From assembly GCA_951799425.1 (NCBI GenBank), contig OX637394.1, positions 7,141,501-7,205,500 on the forward strand: a stretch of DNA of 64,000 nt, read 5' to 3'. The DNA is from Ilex aquifolium (lineage: Eukaryota; Streptophyta; Magnoliopsida; Aquifoliales; Aquifoliaceae). The notes under the pieces are model-generated. The model made no database searches. It worked only from the letters and a program-made list of their open reading frames with translations, and was not told the DNA's origin. The position numbers and the translations under genes are program-made. This document shows, piece by piece, positions 48,363 to 61,052 of the stretch; within the stretch, counting starts at the first letter, position 1; the number at the start of each line of letters is the position of its first letter.

Positions 48363-50115
48363 AGTAAATTTGAGACACAAATTGACAGATTCAGATATGC
48401 TTCATTACATTTTTCATCAATATTTTTCAATAATAAATCAACTACTATGAATTGTAGGTCTCTTAGTAATACAGAAAAATTAAAGAAAAGTAATAGTGGG
48501 GGATTTTCACTATAAAATTGATAAAATTGTCTTCATTTTAGTATTAATTCCATACTAATTAGTGCCTTGATTGAAGCTAATCCCTTGGCATGGCATGACA
48601 ACCAACCAATTATTAAAGCTAAAAGTTGTTTGGGTTCTAAGGTAGGTATCGTTGAGTAGAAGTTTTATGCTTTCAACTTTATTTGACATAATATTCTTTT
48701 CAATCATTCACCCTGCTTAAAGGAGGGCATTAGTTCCCAACAATGATATGCGTATCAAAAATTTTTATTAAGTTTTTTATCTTAAGTAATGTGATATAAT
48801 TTTTATTATCAAATAAATAAGTTTTATTAATATTTAATGATAGAGATTATGTCACATCACTTAGTAGTAACAGAGGGAGGAAGGGCAGGAGAAGCTTGGG
48901 CCCACCCTAGAATTTTTTTTTCTTATATATGTTTTATTTATTTTTTGGATATATTTAATTGTGTCTATCCTAATAATTTAGAAAAAAATAATATTATCGA
49001 GACATAATTTATTGACTTAATTCATTATGATTTGTGGATTGACTACAGCTTCCATCAAACACTGAAACTTGGTGTTGATATAATGATTCCAATGAAATCA
49101 CATCATTAGGTTAGTAAATTAGGTCAAATTTTTAAGTCTAAATATTATTACTCTTTAAAAAAAACAAAACTATTTGAGTCAAACAAGTTGGGTACTAGAA
49201 CAAAAATACAAAAAGTCAATACCAAATCTCTTAAAATTAACAAACTAAAATTGATTCGTTCATGTGATGTTTATGTGTTGTTAAAGTATCAGTATGATTT
49301 ATTGCAGCCTCATTTGGTTCAAAAATTATAGAATATACACCTAAAAATGAATAAAATGTGAAATTTTAAAGAAGATTAAAAATTATATAATGTTAATTTT
49401 ATTTGTGTCAAATAAATTATATAATTGATCCTTGATGTAAAGATGTTATCTTATTAATTTTTTTCAAACAAATTCTTTTTATATTTAATAAATTTTTAAA
49501 GTATCAAATACAATGTATAAAATGTAAATATATCACATTATTTTTATTTATTAGAGGACAAAATCAAATTTATACTTAAAGTGTGTCTCCTCTAGATTAT
49601 TAGTATTTTTGACTCCACCACTGTCACTTGAGATGAAGTGTGTCTGCTCTATCCAATACTACTATTTTACCATAGTGCACCTGTACTTTGATAAAGTCAA
49701 CAATGAAGGCTGCTTCTTTTTGAGTTTCACGTTCATCCCTGTTTAAAAAAAAAAAAGAGTTTCATGTTAATCTAACTGTTGACTTTTGTCCAATCATAGT
49801 CCTCATTTGGGGAAACCATTTGATTTGCCTTAAAAAAGTTTGGACAAAAGTCAAAGAATAGGGGTAATGTAAAATTCAAATCAATAATTTAAGGTGCAAC
49901 GTGAGAAGAAGACAAGAATAGATTAGGGGGACAGTATGAAACGAGAGTATAATTTAGGGGTCTTAGTGTAATTTGCTCCATTGATTATATGGAAATGATC
50001 AAACATGACTTTATCTTTGAAAGAGTCTCAAAAGCTAACCCATCCAAATCAAATCATTATCAAGATTTTAAATTGAAATCAGGTCCTAAAATTAAATAAA
50101 AATATCAGTTTTTTT
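48363..50115. other. AT-rich gene-free spacer
   Basis: No ORF or RNA gene is supported in this stretch. It contains long A/T runs and scattered short repeats. Confidence 0.4.
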
Positions 50116-50853
50116 GGGTAAATTTTATTCATACCCCTTGTAGAAAGACCTAACTTCAACGACACCCCTTCCGATTCTAAAATATCATTGCACTCCATTT
50201 TGATTCATATGTTCACTTTAATCACACTCCTTTTATCGTGAATCTCCGTTACTGACATATCAAAATAGATAGGATATAATATGACCCTAATCATTCTTCT
50301 CGAATCGCTCCAGTACGATGGATCGATGTTGATGTCATGCAATTCTTTTTCTTAAAATACCTATATTGCCCTTCTATACTTTTTGTCTCCACACCATCTT
50401 CTTATTCGTCTCTAATTATTTAAGCACCCAAATTAAAACAACTCATCGCCCTTACCATTGCACCCCTCTAGCAATCACACCACTATAGACTTCATGGCTC
50501 TCTCCTTACCGAATCGTCAACAGACAACCTCCAACACCAACATCAACACCAACACCAACACCAACACCATCACAATGCACTACCACAATTCATCAAATAA
50601 AAAATAATGGGTTTTTACCCAATTTTTTGTTGATTTAAAATGTGTGTGAAAGAGATTACTACTGCGCACAACCACCACCTCACACCTGCACAACCACTCT
50701 CATCACTATTCATCACCCCACCCATGCCCACCACTTCCAATGCACATTCGTCTCCACCGAAACCTAACTATTGCACAATACCACCACTCCAGCACCACCA
50801 TAAACCATTTTGGCACCAACATAGATCATCATTCCCACCCACTTATATGCCGG

Positions 50854-50915
<62 letters not shown>

Positions 50916-51571
50916 GTCTCTCCCATCCATTGCCACCCCTAATTTGTCTGTAACGAACTTCGTCAACTTTCACATACCACCCACTCTATTCTGCCTTTAC
51001 TCAGTCCCACACCCATGCCTAATCTGTTTCAAACCCACTCGATATCAACCACTGCCCCAACATGCACTCACACGCACCGTCGACTACCACCTTTCACATG
51101 CCCACCACCACCAATCCACCACCACAGCCTCTACATCAACACCCACCACAAAACCCCGAAATTAATTTGATATTTTTTGCTCTTATCTCATTTTTCCCTC
51201 TTTCTGCCAAAAAGTTAAATGGGTGGATTTGATGGATCTACGACTGGAAGGGGTTTGCAAGATGGGGGAGAGAGAGAGATGTGTGAAGGGTGTGAAGGGT
51301 GACTTTGTGGAGGGTAGACGGTGGCAGAGGAGGTAGGAATGGGTAGGGAGGGGTGAGTTAGGGGAGGGTTCTCTGTTTTCATACATATATATATTAAGAC
51401 ACTTAATATATAAAACAATATAAAGCTTAAGGGTAAATTGGTAAAATAATTATTTTCATAACATTTGTTACCCGACCAAGATCGACAAGGGTGTCAGTGG
51501 AATTTTAGAATCAGAAGGGGGTGTTATTAGCGTTAGGCCTTTCTACAAGGAGATGTGGATGAAATTTACTC
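50116..51571. mobile_element. 1.46-kb TIR DNA element (MULE-like)
   Basis: Roughly 80 bp at each end are inverted copies. The left reads GGGTAAATTTTATTCATACC, CTTGTAGAAAGACCTAAC and CCGATTCTAAAAT; the right end reversed reads GAGTAAATTTCATCCACATC, CTTGTAGAAAGGCCTAAC and CTGATTCTAAAAT. Such long TIRs suggest a Mutator-like element. Flanks are T-runs, so the target duplication cannot be read. The interior has CCA/CAC-rich sequence and a (GA)28 microsatellite but no transposase. Confidence 0.72.
50857..50912. repeat. (GA)28 microsatellite
   Basis: An uninterrupted GA run inside the TIR element. Length variation between individuals is likely. Confidence 0.95.
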
Positions 51572-53089
51572 ATTTTTTTTTTTTCATTTTCTTGTCTTCC
51601 AAATGGAAGAGTAAGTCAACCGGGGAGAAAGTCAACCAAAGCAAAAGATAAACCTTTAATTTACACCAGACCTTCCCCAAAAATCAACACCTTCCTCTAA
51701 AATCAACACCTTCCTCTCGTTGGCCAATCTATTTCTCTGTTTCAAACATTAAGTCAATAAATTGAGACCGTCGTCCCTAAAAAAATACAAGAAAAACAAT
51801 ACCACGATGTTGCTATCTGTCCTTAATGGTTGACACTTGACATTAAACTCTAAAGCGATGGAACATAATACTAATAAAAAATACTTTGTTCCAATTAATG
51901 CCGGTTTGTCTTATAAGTTTTTGGAAGTGGTCCATCTTTAGACACGATCAAATCTACTCTTATTGACAGGGGCGGATCCAGAATTGCGTCTTAGAGGAGA
52001 CAAAAAACATAAATAAAAATTTAATCAATTAATATAAAAAAAAAATTCTGAATTATTACGAAAAATTAGAACCCCTATCAATATGAATAGAAAAATAAAT
52101 AATATTTTTTTTCACAATACATTTCAATTCATCGTATAATAATGTGGAACTTGATGATGTTGTTACAAATCTCAAAAAATTGGTAATAATTGTTTGATTT
52201 TATGCTAATTTTCTCTGCAATCTTTTAATGTGTATAATCAAAATATCCGTGACAAAATCATCATTCATCTTGGGTGCGAAGACTAATTAAAGATTATTCT
52301 CTATCTTTTGATAAATTGATTCTTCAAAAACGCATAAACAATCCTGGGTTAGTACATATTATTATTTGTATCTCATCATGTTACATTAAATTTTGAGCCA
52401 CTATGCAATTATTTTACAAAAATAGAGACATTGTATTAAATTACAGAGGTATTATCTTTGGTCAATATATAATGGCTAAGATATTTCACAGTTATTTTAC
52501 TCAATTTAAAAATAAAACACATGTTTTAATAAGTAACTAAAAAGAAATTATCTAGGACTATTGAATAAATTAGCAAATTTAAAGGGGCAATATAATAAAT
52601 TAAGATATTTACATTTTCATAACGCTACAAATAAAAGGGTATATGGAGAATTTCTTAAGTCAGTGGAGCAAGGTACCCCCGGGTTCCGCCAATTTTTCTT
52701 TTTCAGCTGTCAAGGTGTCTGAGCTAATTTACATATATTTCAATTAATTCCCTTTTTGATCTAGTAAAAAATAGACCATTCACACTGAAACTACGATATT
52801 CATGAAGGATAAATCCTCGTGGCCTGACCTCAAAGAATTGTCAAGTTTTGAACTCATGACATCTGAATTTATAATAATTTTTATTTTCTATTACTAATTC
52901 ATCAAAACGTTCTGGCCGTTTTAATAAAAATGAAACGAAAATTTTAACGTTGTGTTCTTCCTAATATTAAACGTTACAAAACTCAGATGTCCTGAGATCA
53001 AATAAGGTTTCATTAATGTTTGATTGTAGCCGCTGCGGACGGTAATCTAGGATTGGTGCACGTATTGATTGTTTGGTTGGCTAACAAAT
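51572..53089. other. gene-free spacer
   Basis: No gene is seen. A GGGGCGGATCCAG motif at about 51969 and an inverted-looking GGTTCCGCC at about 52683 may mark the ends of an old dispersed element, but I could not confirm inverted repeats. Confidence 0.35.
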
Positions 53090-53250
53090 AATTTATGGAC
53101 ATAATTTAGGGACATAATGAGTTGTCACCAATAAAATGATAACGAATTCATTTAATGCTATAATGGGACCCATCATTAAATACATTTCACTATCATTTCA
53201 TTGGGAATAACTCATTATATCCCCAAATTATGTCCCTCAATTATGTCCCA
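53090..53250. mobile_element. palindromic MITE
   Basis: Inverted halves share GGACATAATTTAGGGACATAATGAG at the left with GGGACATAATTTGGGGATATAATGAG from the right in interrupted form, followed by the complementary pair CACCAATAAAATGATA / CCCAATGAAATGATA. Length is about 160 bp with no coding capacity. Confidence 0.65.
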
Positions 53251-54284
53251 ATAGCATTAGTGTAATATTAACTAACATCGTCGTACTGAAAAACCCCTTC
53301 AAAACTGACGAAGAAATAGGGAAGAATCTTTCATACCTAACGTTGATGACTTTCATCTTATTTAATATTTTTTATTATTTTATTACCTTTCTTTGTCAGA
53401 TTGACTTTGCTTGCCTAAGGGTTACCACTTTTGTGAATCCTCTCGAAAGTACAGTTGTAATCAACTTTAGTTAGTTTATCTTTGTAATAAAAACAATACA
53501 TCGTTTGTAAAGTTTTTCATTACTTTCTTTTCTGTCTTTTTTTTTTCATTTTAATATGTACTGATCTTTCAAGAACCAAGTGTGTTTACAAGTAAAATCG
53601 TATTTATATGATGTGATTTTTTAATAACCGAGTATCGTCTCAATCATATATTTTTTGGACGTATGATTGTTATTTAAATTTGAGATTCACAAAAAATACA
53701 TTTACAAATCATATGCATCATGTCAATCAAATCATTTCTTGCGAGTCTCAAACTTAGTAACTCAATATATTAATCATTGAAATATTGTTAAATATCGAAA
53801 CTATTTTATGGGTCGTAATACGTTCTTTCGTTAATCATCCAATTTGTAACCATTTATAATCGAAGCTTTGTGGTTAATTAGAACCAATGGAACAATTAGG
53901 AAGAACACAAGGTATAGAGGAATGTATGAAAATCAACATAACCCAAAAAAACTTTTGAGCCAATAACCTCCTTAACTAGATGGTATCAAAAGTGAGGTTT
54001 TTTTTTTGGTTCAACAGGAGTATCAAGACTAGCTTACGTGCACCTCGATTAATTTTTTCTTCGGTCTGGTCAAAGACAAGTTATCCACGCCGAGACTAGA
54101 TCCACTAGAGTATTCATGAGGAATAATATTTTATGACTTGACCACAAGAGATTGCTAAAATTCAAACTTAAAACGTCTGAGTTGACAACTCGTCGTTTTT
54201 ACTATTTAAGCTACCTTTAAGGTTAATCTCAACAGAGAGTGAGACTGTATTTCATTAACTGAATTTGTTTGCATAATACGGGGA
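53251..54284. other. spacer upstream of laccase 1
   Basis: AT-rich sequence in which no ORF, RNA gene or repeat boundary can be supported. Confidence 0.35.
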
Positions 54285-54431
54285 CAGGAAGGTGATCTGC
54301 ACCTAATCTCTTAACCATTTCACATGCGGAAATCTCCATTTGGTTAGCAAATCATAGAGCCAGTGGGTGCACCAAATCCCCCTTATAGTTGGACTAAAGT
54401 TGCCTAAGATTTTAATGTCGTTGTTGACTCC
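54285..54431 (+). promoter_or_regulatory. laccase 1 promoter module shared with laccase 2
   Basis: GGAAGGTGATCTGC, GTGGGTGCACCAAATCC, GTTGGACTA, TGCCTA, AATGTCG and GTTGACTCC occur in this order. The same order and spacing recur before laccase 2 (57946-58091). CACCAAATCC resembles AC-rich elements bound by MYB factors in lignin genes, and TTGAC is a W-box core; both are inferences. Confidence 0.6.
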
Positions 54432-54438
54432 TGACCTA

Positions 54439-54439
54439 A

Positions 54440-54493
<54 letters not shown>

Positions 54494-54500
54494 ACACACA
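54439..54500. repeat. (CT)n(CA)n compound microsatellite in laccase 1 promoter
   Basis: A CT run is followed by a CA run with one interruption, lying between the conserved promoter module and the TATA box. It has no counterpart in the laccase 2 promoter. Confidence 0.9.
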
Positions 54501-54540
54501 GGTTTAATATCATAAATTGTGGCCAAGTTCTTCAGTGTAC

Positions 54541-54547
54541 TATAAAT
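54541..54547 (+). promoter_or_regulatory. TATA box of laccase 1
   Basis: TATAAAT lies 81 bp upstream of the chosen ATG, in the context CTATAAATA. Confidence 0.7.
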
Positions 54548-54621
54548 AACGACCTCGACATGTAGTGTACCCACGCACGAAAACTTTGAACTTCATTCAG
54601 CAAAGTTTGAAAGAAAGAGAG

Positions 54622-57263
54622 ATGGAGGCTTACAACAGTGGTGCTATTAGTACTAAGCTGTGGCTCTATGGCCTCTTCCTCAGCTTTCTAGCTATACTAT
54701 CATTTGTAGCTTCTTTTCCTAATGCGGAAACTCACTACCACGAGTTTGTTGTATGTCCTTGACTCTTCTTCTTCTTCTTGTACCTTTTCATATTCACTGT
54801 AACTTCTTGTAATGACACTCCATTGAAACAGGTTCAAGCACAACCAGTGACGAGGCTGTGCAAAACCCATAGCATAATTACTGTCAATGGACAATTTCCC
54901 GGTCCAACTCTGCAAGTACAAAATGGAGACACTCTTGTTATTAAAGTCCTTAACAGGGCTCGTTACAATGTCACCCTCCATTGGTAAGTCACCGAAAGCC
55001 ACCTCTCCGAATGTGTGGGTCAAGGAAGTGTGCCTTTGATCCTCCGGAGAATAACAGGAGTCTCATGCATTGAAATATTATGTGAACGTAACGATAAATA
55101 TTGGACAATATGAACTCAACTCAACATTGACACGTAATTATATCCTGCTAACACCTTCACCATGTAGGAATTTCAATGAACATTAATTTTTACTATTGCT
55201 ATATAAACAGGCATGGAGTTCGTCAGATGCGAACGCCATGGGCAGATGGCCCGGAATATGTAACCCAGTGTCCGATCCAGCCCGGAGCAGCTTACACGTA
55301 CCGGTTCACAATCGAAAACCAGGAGGGGACATTGTGGTGGCACGCTCATAGTAAATGGCTCAGAGCCACTGTCTATGGAGCACTTGTCATCTATCCGAAA
55401 TCGGGTTTTTCATTCCCCTTCCCCAACCCCAAGCTAGACATTCCTATTCTTCTTGGTAACCACTAATTACCCTTCTAACTTTCAGTATCCCATATTATCT
55501 GGTTTGAATATGTAACGCCCCGGACCCAAGTTGTACAATATTGTCAAACAACGCCCGAAAACCATGCAGGCCTAGTTCAAAGCTAGCAAATATTGTATCG
55601 TCCGGGTTTGGGGCGTTACAGAGGGCAGGCTGATCTTACTAGTTTTTTGAGTAACAAATGTGACCATGATGATGTGCTGCAGGAGAATGGTGGAACAGAA
55701 ACATTATTGATGTACTAAGACAGACAACTTTCACTGGAGCAGCTCCAAATATTTCAGATGCATACACCATCAATGGTCAACCTGGTGATCTATACAGATG
55801 CTCCAGCAAAGGTTTAGTGCAGCTCTAGACTAATTAAACTGTTTTAGCTTTGAATAAGATTGTAGTAAAGTGAAAGCTATGGTGCAAATAAACCAAACCG
55901 AGACAAGTTCAGACTATTTGGGTTCAACTCTTTGGTTCACTCACCACCCTAACGAGCCAAACAAGCCATTATTCGAGTTCGATTTGGTTGATAAATGAAA
56001 GAGCTTTTTCCCGAGTTCATGAATAACTCGATTCATTTGCAGTCCTTGTAGCAGCTAACGTTGAACTTTTTTATCTAACTCCAAATTCCAATGCAGATAC
56101 TGTGAAAATCTCTGTGAAGTCTGGTGACACGGTTCTCCTCAGACTCATCAACGCTGCACTCAATCAAGAACTCTTCTTTTCTGTTGCCAACCACAAACTA
56201 ACTGTTGTTGGTGCCGATGCTGCCTATACCAAGCCTTTCACAACCAATGTCCTCATGATTGGTCCTGGACAGACCACCAATGTCCTCCTCACGGCGGATC
56301 AAACCCCAGGACGCTACTACATGGCAGCACGAGCCTATGCTACTGCCCAGAATGCCCCGTTCGACAACACCACCACCACCGCCATCATCGAATACAAAAA
56401 TGCCCAAAAGGGTGGTTCCTCACCACCACAGTTACCACAACTACCAGCCTTCAATGACACTGCCACTGTGACTGCATTCACTAGCCAAATGAGGAGTCTT
56501 TCCAACGTTAAAGTCCCTACTCAAATTGATGAGAACCTCTTCTTCACAGTAGGATTGGGGGTCGTCAACTGCAATCCGGGGCCTAGATGCCAAGGGCCAA
56601 CAAACAATACCCGATTCGCCGCCAGCATGAACAACGTGTCTTTTGTACTCCCCAGAAGGACCTCCTTACTTCAAGCCTATTACCAGAACATACCTGGCGT
56701 CTTCACCACTGACTTCCCCCCAGTTCCACCACAAAAATTTGATTATACAGGCAATGTCAGCCGGGCACTTTGGCAACCTCTATTTAAGACTAAATTGCAC
56801 AAGATGAAATTTGGTTCCAATGTACAAATTGTGCTACAAGACACAGCCATCATCACCACAGAGGACCATCCTATGCATCTTCATGGCTACCATTTCTTTG
56901 TTGTCGGACAGGGTTTTGGAAACTTTGATCCAAAAAGAGACACTGCAAAATTTAACCTCGTTGATCCACCCGTCAGGAATACAATCAACGTTCCAGTTGG
57001 TGGATGGTCTGTGATCCGATTCGTGGCTGATAATCCAGGTAAGATGTTGATAAAAATGACCATAAATTATGCAAATTACAATATGTTTTAGTGAAGAAAA
57101 CTTACTAAACTGATAAAGTGGTGCATAAACAGGAGTTTGGCTGATGCACTGTCACATAGATTCCCATCTCAATTGGGGCTTGGCCATGTCTTTCATAGTT
57201 GAGAATGGAGTTGGAGAATCACAGTCCATAGAGCCTCCTCCAGCTGATCTGCCTCGTTGTTAA
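54622..57263 (+). CDS. laccase (secreted multicopper oxidase), first tandem copy
   Basis: Plant laccases oxidise monolignols and other phenolics in the cell wall using four coppers and O2. Six exons (54622-54750, 54832-54983, 55211-55455, 55683-55811, 56097-57038, 57133-57263) give 575 aa, the usual length. A hydrophobic signal peptide ends near residues 33-35, before ETHYHEFVV. Copper ligands are HWHG at 93-96, HAH at 138-140, H476/H479/H481 in [10 protein letters not shown], and HCHIDSH at 538-544 with Leu549 as the axial residue. All ten His and the Cys are present. Many NxT/NxS sites suggest glycosylation. The start at 54622 gives a clean signal peptide; an in-frame ATG at 54565 lies in the likely 5' UTR. 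The last residues, ADLPRC, are typical of the family. Sequence suggests the LAC5/LAC12 side of the family, but I do not assign an orthologue. Confidence 0.95.
55511..55620. repeat. 110-bp palindromic element in laccase 1 intron 3
   Basis: Ends are TGTAACGCCCCGGACCC and, from the right, TGTAACGCCCCAAACCCGGA, with TACAATATT repeated inverted inside. TG...CA termini suggest a miniature LTR-like or TIR element. It is absent from the matching intron of laccase 2. Confidence 0.75.
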
Positions 57264-57945
57264 GCTTTCCGATGAAAGTCATCAGTGATAAAGACTGTCT
57301 TCTTGGTTGAAAGAAGATGATGGAGCTTTCTTCAGTTCTCTGTTTTATAGGTCTTCGTTTGCCTGAATTTGGTGTCCTGTTTTTCTCTGTTTTGCTTATC
57401 TTTGTCCTAATTTTTGCTTTGATTAATTAAGCAAAGAATTGGGCATTCTTGATTTGGTTGCTTACTTTTACAATCCAAGAGGGATACATGCATGTACCCA
57501 GGGTTATAATTATTTGTATCAATTGCATTGCAGCATTGTGTCAGTCAATTTATGAGGAATTAGAAAAGTGCCCAGATGTATTTCTTCTTTTTCTTTTGTG
57601 TTTTCCCTTGTGATTAAAGAGCAAAAGCCAGGACATAAATTGTACCTCCATTCAAGGATGATATTTTCCAGCTCTAACTTGTAGGAAGATCCTCATGATT
57701 CTGGAACAATCTACTTGCACAGAGGGATTTACAGGGGGTGGGGTGGGGGTACAATGTATAAGGCACATTGGCAATGATGATTCATACGGAATACAAAAAG
57801 AAAGTTAATGGAGGATCTCATGAATTTCTTGCAAGTTCAGCGTATTAATCAGATTTTCAGTAAAAAGGTGAAGAAAATCGGGAAAATATCCCCAGCAAGT
57901 TTACGCAGAGACTTGCTTATTGACTGAACTCGTATATCTAACCAG
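57264..57945. other. laccase 1 3' UTR and laccase intergenic region
   Basis: It contains the likely 3' UTR of laccase 1 and a G-rich run near 57735-57750. No gene is seen. Confidence 0.5.
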
Positions 57946-58091
57946 GAAAGGAAGGTTATCTGCCCCCAGTTTCAATTTTGACGGGGAATATAATTTTAAT
58001 ATGATCAGAAGTGATAAGAGCTAGTGGGTGCACCAAATCCTCTTTCTGGTTGGACTATGCTGCCTATAATCTTGATGTCCCAGTTGACTCC
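57946..58091 (+). promoter_or_regulatory. laccase 2 promoter module shared with laccase 1
   Basis: GGAAGGTTATCTGC, GTGGGTGCACCAAATCC, GTTGGACTA, TGCCTA, GATGTCC and GTTGACTCC mirror 54285-54431. A TATAAAT at 58161 follows, 63 bp before the ATG. Confidence 0.6.
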
Positions 58092-58160
58092 ACCCAAACT
58101 ACCAAAAGCCCGCCAATGAAACGTTCTCTTTCTACATTATCAAACCTAAATAACTACCAC

Positions 58161-58167
58161 TATAAAT
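58161..58167 (+). promoter_or_regulatory. TATA box of laccase 2
   Basis: TATAAAT in the context CCACTATAAATTAC, the same motif as in laccase 1. Confidence 0.7.
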
Positions 58168-58223
58168 TACTCAAATTCATGCACTATGTTTTCAAACAAT
58201 AACAAAGGGTGCAAAGAAGAGTG

Positions 58224-61052
58224 ATGGAGGTCTATGACATTTGTGACAAGCTATGGAGCAAATGCCTCTTCCTAAGCTTTCTCATTCTACTTACTCATGT
58301 ACCGTCTTCAGGAAATGCAGAAACTCATTACCACGAGTTTGTTGTGAGTCTACTTCATCTTCTTCTGGTTTTTTTAGCATCAGTAAATAATCATCTATTG
58401 AAACAGGTTCAAGCAACTCCGGTGAAGAGGCTGTGCAGAACCCAAAAAATAATCACAGTCAATGGGCAATTCCCAGGGCCAACTTTAGAAGTCAGAAATG
58501 GAGACACTCTTGTTATCGAAGTCCAGAACCACGCTGTTTACAATGTCACAATCCATTGGTAATTACAAATTTATCATTGCTCCCAAATGGTTGCCTGCAT
58601 ATATACGCATATATCGTAAGTACACCAAACCTTGCATGCTTTGCATAAACTGATCACACACCCAAATACAAACTAAATACACTGATCATTTGCGGGAAAT
58701 TAGGTTAGTGCACGTAATTCTGATATATCAGGTAATATGTTTCATATCCTAAGCATAAAGCTATATCCAATCAATTAACACCTTCATTATAAACTAGACC
58801 AGTTGATATTTGATATCGTTAACAACCCAACAGGCATGGAATTCGTCAGATTGGAACGCAATGGGCAGATGGGCCTGAATATGTGACCCAGTGTCCAATC
58901 CAACCAGGAGGGACCTATACATACCGTTTCACAATTGAAAACCAGGAGGGAACACTGTGGTGGCATGCTCATAGCAAGTGGCTTAGAGCTACTGTCTATG
59001 GAGCACTCATTATCTATCCAAAGCTGGGGTCTCCATATCCTTTCCAAAAGCCCAAGCTTGAAATACCTATTCTTCTTGGTAATGATCATCAACCTTCTCT
59101 CACCTATGTCCAAACCAAATACAGGGATCCAACAAAGATTATAGTGAAAGACAACAATACTGATGATGATTGATGATGACAACAGGACAATGGTGGAACA
59201 GGGACATCATCGGTGTCCTAAGACAGGCAACCTTTACTGGCGCAGCTCCAAATGTTTCGGATGCATACACCATTAATGGTCAACCTGGCGATCTATACAG
59301 ATGCTCTAGGACAGGTTTTGATATTACTCGTAATGAAGCCTGATTCTAATAATCAGTAACTTCCAATTATACTGTTTGTGTTTTGCTGCAGTTATGCTTA
59401 AAAGTGGAAGTTGACATGGGAACAGAGTAATGCTGACTCAAATAATTAGACTATTCTAAAAAAAATGAATCAGACTAAAGATAGCAATAGATAGGTGGCT
59501 CAAGTTCTTTTGGTATAATATCAAGAGGAAGACAATGCATAGAGCCTTTTTCTATATGTGGAGGTCTGGAATTTGAATTGTCCCGTTGTGACCAAACCTA
59601 GATATTTATCTGGTAATTGCCCAGTGGGTGCGGGATAAAGGGATTCCACGCATCGGCAAGGAAGAGTTGTGAGCTCCAAGAAGTAGTGAAAATGACTGGA
59701 CATATAATGAAGTAAAAGAACACAAGACAGTTAGCCTCAAGACTTCAGATAACTCCAATGACATTTCAGGGGAAATACTATAAGAAGTATTAATCCTGCT
59801 ATGTGTGGTTTTAGTGGCTCAGGCAGTACTTTGACGCATCAGTTAGTAATAGCATCAAGCGTGTAGATTAACTTTAAATCATAATGCAGATACCATGAAA
59901 TTCTACGTGGAGTCCGGCGATACAATTGTCCTCAGAATCATCAATGCTGCTCTCCATCAACAGCTCTTTTTCACTGTTGCCAACCACAGGTTAACAGTTG
60001 TTGGTGTTGATGCTGCCTACACAAAGCCTTTCACTACGAGAACCCTAATGCTGGGACCTGGTCAGACAACCAATGTCCTCCTAACAGCTGATCAGCCCCC
60101 AGCACGCTTCTACATGGCAGCTCGTGCCTACGCCAGTGCCCAGAATGCACCATTTGACAATACCACCACCACTGCAATCCTTGAATATAAATCCATTCCT
60201 TGCAATGCCCAAAACAGCATGCCCTTAAAGCCAACCTTACCACAGCTACCAGCTTACAATGACACAGCCACTGTAACTGCATTCAGTACTCAAATAAGGA
60301 GTCCTTCCAGTATCAACGGCCCCACTGAAGTTGATGAGGACCTATTTTTCACAGTGGGTTTAGGCATTGTCAATTGCATCCCTGGTCCCCAATGTCAAGG
60401 ACCAAATGGTACCCGTTTTGCTGCAAGCATGAACAATATGTCTTTTGTACTCCCAAGAACGACCTCCTTACTCCAAGCCTACCATCAAGACATACCTGGC
60501 ATCTTCACGACAGACTTCCCCCCAGTTCCACCAGTGAAATTCGATTACACAGGTAATGTGAGTAGTGCACTTTGGCAACCAGTTTTTGGAACTAAGCTCT
60601 ACAAGCTGAAGTTTGGTTCCAAGGTACAAATTGTGTTACAAGATACTGGAATCATCTCGACAGAGAACCATCCTATTCATCTACATGGATACCAATTCTA
60701 TGTCGTCGGACGGGGTTTTGGAAACTTCAACTCAAGAAAAGATACTGCTAAATTCAACCTCATTGATCCACCACAGAGGAATACTATCAATGTGCCAGTG
60801 GGTGGCTGGTCAGTCATTCGGTTTGTTGCTGATAATCCAGGTAAGATGTTGATCATATATTGATAACACCCAATTGTTCCACTGATAACAGATTTTCTAA
60901 TTCAGTATGTATTCATAACAGGAGTTTGGCTGATGCACTGTCACATAGATTCCCATCTCACTTGGGGTTTGGCCATGAGTTTCTTAGTTGAGAATGGAGT
61001 TGGAGAGTTGCAATCCATACAGGCTCCTCCAGCAGATCTGCCTTCATGTTAG
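58224..61052 (+). CDS. laccase (secreted multicopper oxidase), second tandem copy
   Basis: This is a paralogue of the gene 1 kb upstream with the same job in phenolic oxidation in the cell wall. Exons are 58224-58343, 58407-58558, 58834-59078, 59186-59314, 59890-60840 and 60922-61052. They encode 575 aa; exons 2, 3, 4 and 6 are identical in length to those of copy 1. The signal peptide ([11 protein letters not shown]... [10 protein letters not shown]) precedes ETHYHEFVV. Copper ligands are HWHG at 90-93, HAH at 135-137, H476/H479/H481 in [10 protein letters not shown], and HCHIDSH at 538-544 with axial Leu549. The protein ends ADLPSC. Differences from copy 1 cluster in the signal peptide and in an insertion after EYKS ([13 protein letters not shown]). 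No disabling change is seen, so both copies look functional. Confidence 0.95.

Noticed and set aside
50640-51165. His/Pro/Thr-rich ORFs in the TIR element
   Set aside because: They run through CCA-rich sequence and the GA microsatellite in two frames and look like low-complexity artefacts.
54565-54621. Upstream laccase 1 start at 54565
   Set aside because: It would put a charged stretch before the signal peptide and lies only about 24 bp from the TATA box, where transcription should begin.
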